Positions 57,488-64,000 of a stretch of 64,000 bases of DNA are shown here, in pieces. The stretch is from Pleurotus djamor (lineage: Eukaryota > Basidiomycota > Agaricomycetes > Agaricales > Pleurotaceae): the NCBI GenBank assembly GCA_029747585.1, contig JAPEVF010000228.1, positions 1-64,000 on the forward strand, given 5' to 3'. The notes beneath the pieces are model-generated. The model did not search any database. It had not been told where the DNA came from and saw only the letters and a program-made list of their open reading frames with translations. Numbering within the stretch: position 1 is the stretch's first letter; each line of letters opens with the position of its first letter. The translations under genes were made by a program, and so were the position numbers.

Positions 57488-60400
57488 ATGACCACCACCA
57501 TCTCAATGGACTCCCAAGTCTCGTCGCCCGTTCTCGGGTCCTTCAGCGGTCAAACTTCGCGATCTCGCAGCAGCTCGAAGTTGGTTGAGGATGTGACCAG
57601 CCTGACATCGCACAACCCGTTCTCGGAGGAGGACGATAATGATCAATCCTCATACACCTTGGTCACTTCTCTATTTTCTCGAGTGAAGAACACGTTATCA
57701 GCACCTCTGTCTTCAGCTGTTGCCGCTGCTTCAGGCACACCGACCTTGGCCAACCCGGCCACCTTTGCACCCCAAGCAGGAAATGTCGCGGAGCAACGTA
57801 GACCATCATACACGCTCCCAAACTCTCAGTCAACCATCTCCTCGAAAGGACCTATTCCCGAAAGAGCGAACCCGTTCCCGAACATTCAAGCCAACCCTGC
57901 CCCACCTCTCGTATCTCTGACACCAGCTCACTCAGAGTTTCCTACCTTCCATACAGAACCACATGGTTCGCCTTCACGCGGATACTCACCTGCGTATGAC
58001 GCTCAAGACGGCGGTCAGTATGGTACCGCCATTCCTGGCTTCCCTGTAGTCGACGACGCGCGTAGCATCAAGACTTCAACAAGCCTCCACCGATCTGGGT
58101 CAGTTTCGAAGGTGATCAGGAGGATTCGTGGAGAAGGTACGCTGAGCTGCTTGTGTTCTTGTGTGTAAAACTGGTATGAAGCATTCATTTAGGTCTATCG
58201 AAGGACTATTGGATGGACGATGACAACTGTAAAGAGTGCTATGACTGTAAAAGCGTGTTCACGACTTGGAGAAGGAAGCATCACTGTCGTATCTGTGGTA
58301 AACTTCTTTCAGATCCCTTCTTACACGAATGTCTCATTGGTGCCCCCACAGGTCAAATATTTTGCTCTCGATGTGCTTCTAATATAATCAAGGGTACCCG
58401 GTTTAATCATGAGGGCATGGTTCGCGTCTGCAACCTCTGCCTGGAAAAGCTTGCAAAAGTGGACGACGACGACGATGACGACCGACGCTCAGTTGTATCA
58501 TCCGTGCATTCTTTTCCGGCTCACCAACTCGGTATTGACTACCATCCTCATTCCCCATTCGCTGCTTCGCAAATATTTGGGCGTACCGATGAGCCTTTCA
58601 ACCTCTACTCTATCGCAGAAACAAAGCGACCCCTACTATCGAGATCACTCGACCGCTTTGGCGACTCTTTACCCCTCCACCTTCAAGAAGGAGACGATGG
58701 GATCTGGGAGCCAATACGCGATAATCCCGCTCCTTTCCGTAGAGCATTATCTGAAGAAGAGAAGGACTCTACTAACATATCTCGACCTTTCACAAGTGAC
58801 TCTCCTACGGCTGCTGGACCTGGAACGCCGTTAGAATTCCCTTCTCTCCCTCCTGCCAACCTTGGTGGACCTACTAGCTCCATACAATTCCCTATGGGGT
58901 CTCCCGAGCGTGGAATAGAAAGTCCGCGCCCACAGAGTCGTTTGCGATCGCGCTTCAACTCCCATAACGACTTTGACGCGTCAACTCCATTCATCCGCAG
59001 CCGTGTGCCGAGTCGCTTAGACCCTTTCATGGTAGATGCAGGATGGAGAACACGACGAGAGAGTACCGCGTAGGTTCATGGTTACCCTCTTATCAAACGA
59101 GTCCTTGACGAATACGTTTGTAGGTATGCACATGAACTCAATTATACTTCGATGCTTCATCTCAAGACAATGCTACGACAAATGCTCACCTCGGAGCAGA
59201 TACCTAATATCAAAGAATGGGAAGAAACACTTCTGCGCCTTGCCCTTAGAATTGCTAAGGAACTTACATTTACTACGCATCCACATCGTCAGGGTGAGGA
59301 CATGGACGTTCGTCGGTATGTTAAGATCAAGAAACTGCCTGGCGGATCCCCCTCCGACTCTGAATACGTAGACGGTGCCGTCATCACGAAGAACGTCGCT
59401 CACAAGAAGATGCTTCGCTCCCAATCCAATCCACGCATCATGCTCATCACTTTCCCACTCGAGTTTCATCGTGTCGAGGGCCAATACATGCACTTTGGGC
59501 AAATGTTTCGCCAGGAGAAGGAGTATCTCGGAAATCTGGCTAGCCGTATAGCTGCATTGCTCCCACACATTGTCTTGGTCGAGAAGTCGGTTTCGCGGCT
59601 GGCTCTTGACGCGTTGGCGCAATATAACATAGCTGTAGCGCGCACGGTTAAACCCTCAGCGATCCGGATGGTTGCGCGGATGACGCAAAGCGATTTATTC
59701 TCTTCCATGGACAAGCTCGCTTTTGAACCCCGACTAGGTCATTGCGCGAAGTACCGCATACAAACATTCGATCATCCACTCATCCCTGGGCAACGAAAGA
59801 CGTTTATGCGTTTCGAAGGTTGTAGTCGGGACATGGGCTGCACCATCATCCTCAGAGGAGAAAACATCGAGACCTTGCGAAAGCTCAAGAAAGTGACTCG
59901 ATTCTTAACGTTCATCGTTCGTAACCTGAAGTTGGAGACGCACCTTTGGAAAGATTCGGTCATAACATTACCGCCTTTTCAGAAGGAAGCGACACCTCAT
60001 GATCAAGTCCCAAGTAATACTCGACCCGTGTCATTGAGCCTTTCCATCCCATCGCTATACCTCCACGGTGGCTCTCTTTCGACTCCCCGCTTTGCTACGC
60101 CTACGATCGAGCTCAATGATGTAGGTCCGATAGATACAGAGAACAGTGAAGCCGATGAGGCTGAAGATCAATTTAATCTATCCAGGCGCATCGACCAATC
60201 CCTGTTGCCTTACAAGACGACTTTCATATCTGTCTCTGCCACCCTACGATTCCCCCCACCTTACCCGATCCGAAGGATGAAAGAATTAGACCTCAAGTTA
60301 CATGACGCTAAACGTGCCTGGGAGGATGAGATTGTTCGGCGCGAGGAGCGGTTGCATTCGAAGGCCGCAACTGAAGACGGTTCCATTAGCCCCGCTACCA

Positions 60401-63400
60401 TAACAGATGCAGTAGACTATAACGAAACCACCACTGATCCCACTCCGGTTCCTTCTCTCGGGATACCCGCACCTACGACACCCACTCCAGCTGATTCCGG
60501 CCTACCCAGTGTCAAATCCGATGATGGGTACTTCGCAATCCCCATCGGCTGTACCACCACTACTTCCGGCGCATTCCCCTTATCCGCGGCCCTCTCAGCA
60601 TTGGCCACGCCGCTACTCGATGAGTCGGTGGAACCCATGAAGACTGAAGCAGATATCGCTCTCGAGAGTCAATATACATGGCTCAAACTTCAACACGAAG
60701 AGCAAAGGCGTATCTGGGAATGGTATCTTCGTAAGAACAGCGATGATTTCGTGGTTGAGAAGTACCAATGTATCAGTATGTGGGAGTATACTGTGCCGAT
60801 GGCCGATTTTGGTTTGCATCGCGCGTGCTTCCCTCCTCAACTCACCTACATAACTTTCTATGGCGAGAACGACCTCACCCTTGGACAATTCATCGACAAA
60901 TCTATCACAGACACCTTGACTCAATTCCTTGATCCAAAAGCTGTATGCTCCGGTAAGGGATGTGATCAGCCCCTCGCTAGACACTGCAAAGTTTTTGTCC
61001 ACAATGAAACTCGTCTCTACGTTGCTGTCGAGCAATGGGATGGGCAAATCCGCTCTAACTATCCTCCAGCTCCCGATATGATCACCACTTGGAGCCTTTG
61101 TCGACAATGTGGACTTGCAACGCCTTTCATTCCTGTCTCCGAAGAAATGCAGCGATATTCTTTTGCGAAGTTCTTGGAGCTCCATTTCTACCCCGCCGAT
61201 GTCAAGCTTGTGCAGGGTGCTGGTTGCGAACATAACATCTACCAACACCATGTTCGGTACTTCGCCTCCAAAGGCCTCACACTGCGATTTCAGTCAGATC
61301 CCGTCGTACTCCACGAAATTGTCTACCCGCCTATGCGTATTCGTGTTCGTCCCGAAACTCAGCTCGAGTTGAAGAATAAGGACTTCGACAAGTTTCATCG
61401 CAGGAACGTCCTATGGTATTCAGCCCTTATGGATGATCTCAGACTCATCAGCATCGATGCCGCCACTGGAGACGAAGAGATGGACGCCAAACTTTTGGCT
61501 GAGGTGAACACGTTGATAACTCGCGCCGAGTCTGAGAGGGAAGAGATAACCCAGGCCATCAACCGTGTATACAGGGAATCCGCTCCGACCGATACGTTGG
61601 CACTGAATATCATCCACGCAATGAGGCAAGACAAGATTGTCGAGTGGCAACAGGATTTTGACAAGCTACCCAAACCTCGGCCTATTCAGTCTGAGAAAGC
61701 TGAGAAGGCTTCCAAGAAAACATCTGCGTTTGGCACCGTGCGTGCAGCGATGTGGCCTAAAAAGCCAGGCCTCCCATCCGGGTTTGAACCGCCTCATGTC
61801 CCTTCCTCCAGCGTCTCTGAAACCGACGAAAAGATGCCTGCGCCGAGACGAGTCAAGCCAACTGGTCCGAATGCTTCTTCAACCTCAGAAACCTCGGAGG
61901 TTGAACCTGACTCAGGCACTGAGAGCTCCACGAAACCACCGTCGTCGAACTCCGAATTGCACCAAGAACCCGGCGTCCCGCCGACTGACGTGAATGTTGA
62001 TGAAAAGGTGACTGAACGCCGATCTCCCGACCCGGACAGTGATTCGACTATTGGTGCTGTCCAAGAGGATGCCCCACCAACTGATCCAGTACCCCTGGAA
62101 GTGGGTACTGAGGAGCTAGATTCGACAGGCAACGAGCAGCCTCTCATTACAGCGTCCCGTCTTCCTCGCCGACCTGTCAATCAACCGACTGTCGCTGAGC
62201 TAGTCAGGAAGTACTCCGATTACATACCGGCCCAAGGAGTGCAGGAGCTTGCCAAGACTGCGTTCCCACCCAAGGCACCTGTTTCCGAGAGCGAACAAGA
62301 ATACCCAACCGTTGCTGTCGTCCGTAACCCTCGAAGCCGAGTTCGACATCGCCCCCTCACTAAGAAGCCCTCAGTGTCTGACTTTGAACAAGGATATACG
62401 GCAAACGTCGCGCCGCTCTATCTAACCCATTCACGAAGAGCTCTTGGGGCAGTTCCTAACAGTCGCATTCCTGGACCCATCGTATCTGCCTTTGAGCCCT
62501 TGCAATCGCGAGACTCGTCAAGGCGTGCTTCGCCTGAAAAGCGCTCAGTTAGTGGTAAAGGAAAAGAAGTGCGATTCGACAGGCCGAGCTCGCCACCCAA
62601 CGGTAGAGCCCCCGGGACCAGTAAGCTGGGAAGGATGAAACCCCCAGGCCGTAGTCTAGTCCTCGAGAAAGTACCTTCGAAACCGCCGGCAAATGTGAAC
62701 GCAAAGTCGGCTTTCCGACGACAAGTTGGAACACCTGGCGGAAAGGTTTCCAACATTGCACGACACTTTGAGCGTCTTGGGCGCGATGCTGATCGATCGA
62801 AATCTCGGTATGCGGTGATTCGAGGAAGACGGGTGCGGCCTGTGGCCTCTGCACGAGCGAAAGTCAGGATCCTGGATAGTATCAAGGATGCTGTTGACGA
62901 TATCAGTGAAGGATCCAACTCGTCTAGTGAGGCTGATGACGAAGGCGAGGGTGACGGCGACGATGACCGACACGACAAACGAGATAAGGACACCAAAATA
63001 TCTGATCCTGTGGAACCTCTCGTTCCTCTTTCTACCTTACACACCGACCCTCCTGTTGAGCAAAGTGCGAAAACCGCTCCTCCTGATGTTACATTCCCTG
63101 TAATCACCACGGACGGCGACGGTGACACCACCCAACAATCTCAGGACGTTCTTGTCCCTCCTGCCCCTTTAGGTACATTGTCCTTGCCACCTTCTCCGTT
63201 CCTTGCTGCCATCAAAGGACGCAGTGTCTCGACGCCACCGTCTCTGGATTTCGATATCGGTAGTGGCGGGACGGCAGGGAACACTATCATGAAGGCCATC
63301 TCATTCTTCCTCCCACCCATGCCTGTCTCACGTCATGCTCTGGAGAATGAACTCGCCAACGACCCCGAACATATCTTCCGTGACTCTTCAATGGTTGTAC

Positions 63401-63958
63401 GTACCGACGAGCCCACATCAATTATAGCCCTTGCTCTCAAGTGAGTTGCCTTCAGCACCCTAACCAATCAGTTGTAGTTACTAATAAATGATCTTTCATT
63501 AGTTCTCCACAATACAGAGAAATGCTAGCCAAATCTCGCGCCGAAAAACGCACAGCTCAACAAGCCCGATTGACCGAAGGAGGCGAAGCCTTCATGCCCG
63601 ATGACCGTTCAGTGGCAGAATCCACATCAACATGGGGCGTCGTCAATGTCGATGTAACGGATTCTGTCGATCCTACGGAAGACCTCCGAGTTCCCTCTTC
63701 CAAACTCCCTTGGGCTATCAGTACGTTCCTCCCCTCAATACCAACAACATCAGCCTTATACTTATTGTTGCTGTTACCATTGTTTAGCCTTCGAATCCGG
63801 GGGTCTGACGATCAGCTGCACGGTGCTGTACCCTGAACAATTCGATGCCCTACGACGTACATACGATTGCGAACGCAGTATGATCGAGTCGTTGGCACGC
63901 TGTGTCAAGTGGAATGCAAACGGTGGGAAGTCCGGTTCTGCATTTTTGAAAACGAGAG
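57488..63958 (+). CDS. FAB1: PtdIns3P 5-kinase Fab1/PIKfyve (partial, kinase domain cut by window edge)
   Basis: Fab1 makes phosphatidylinositol 3,5-bisphosphate on vacuole and endosome membranes. Exons 57488-58136, 58193-58297, 58352-59069, 59124-63440, 63503-63720 and 63788-63958 join in frame, and a donor at 63959 shows the gene continues. A Ser-rich N-terminus leads to a FYVE zinc finger near residue 219 (YWMDDDNCKECYDC, RRKHHCRICG, FCSRCA, RVCNLC), which binds PtdIns3P. The CCT/Cpn60-like domain holds RIMLITFPLEFHRVEG, HIVLVEKSVSRLALDALAQY and FEGCSRDMGCTIILRGENIE. The Cys-rich CCR region follows (QYTWLKLQHEEQRRIWEWYL, CSGKGCDQPLARHCKVFVHN, TTWSLCRQCGLATPFIPVSE). A long disordered linker precedes the kinase start LYPEQFDALRRTYDCERSMI and GGKSGSAFLKTR. 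The catalytic end is outside the window. Confidence 0.95.
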
Positions 63959-64000
63959 GTGAGTTACAACGCCCTGTTTGCAATGTGCTGTTGGATGGCT

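Overview
The window is gene-dense nuclear DNA of a filamentous basidiomycete, most likely an Agaricomycete. Genes are split by many short introns (about 45-70 bp, GT...AG), intergenic gaps are small, and the gene set is fungal: Gbeta, Nvj2, OPT, Sad1, Rsm22, Fab1, COP9 subunit 2. Gene models were built by hand from reading frame, splice signals and family motifs. Scattered N bases, several inside exons, show a draft assembly.

Layout. 1-326 is the end of a proline-rich protein. 518-3653 (-) is a MATE transporter, followed by an unknown membrane protein (3852-4985, -) and the lipid-transfer tether Nvj2 (5178-8760, -). 9177-10092 (-) is a basic nuclear-type orphan, divergent from a homeodomain-like regulator (10549-12195, +). 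12794-13906 (-) is an orphan. 16002-16886 (-) encodes an R3HCC1-type RRM-like protein, divergent from a SIKE/FGFR1OP2 coiled-coil protein (17448-18688, +). Next on the plus strand come an unknown membrane protein (19013-20394), an OPT oligopeptide transporter (20821-25285), a low-complexity orphan (26776-30020) and a 1137-residue orphan (32544-36257). A golgin-like coiled-coil protein (36505-39476) and the heterotrimeric G-protein beta subunit (40113-41399) lie on the minus strand.

The most unusual stretch is 43.4-46.6 kb. Three very small genes on the same strand each encode little more than one double-stranded-RNA-binding motif (dsRBM, 75, 79 and 76 residues), and all carry a phase-1 intron at the same place inside the domain. 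They look like a tandem paralogous family. A relic copy and a promoter with a 32-bp tandem duplication lie between the second and third genes. A 71-residue one-helix protein follows.

47.2-64 kb is housekeeping: Sad1/USP39 (-) shares an 87-bp gap between start codons with Rsm22/METTL17 (+). Then come mitoribosomal uL1m (-) and mL40 (+), COP9 signalosome subunit 2 (-), and the PtdIns3P 5-kinase Fab1/PIKfyve (+), which runs off the right edge. Three genes in 49-55 kb serve the mitochondrial ribosome. Nvj2, the golgin-like protein and Fab1 concern membrane identity and lipid transfer. Gbeta and the SIKE-like protein concern signalling. No tRNA, rRNA, CRISPR array or intact transposon was recognised.
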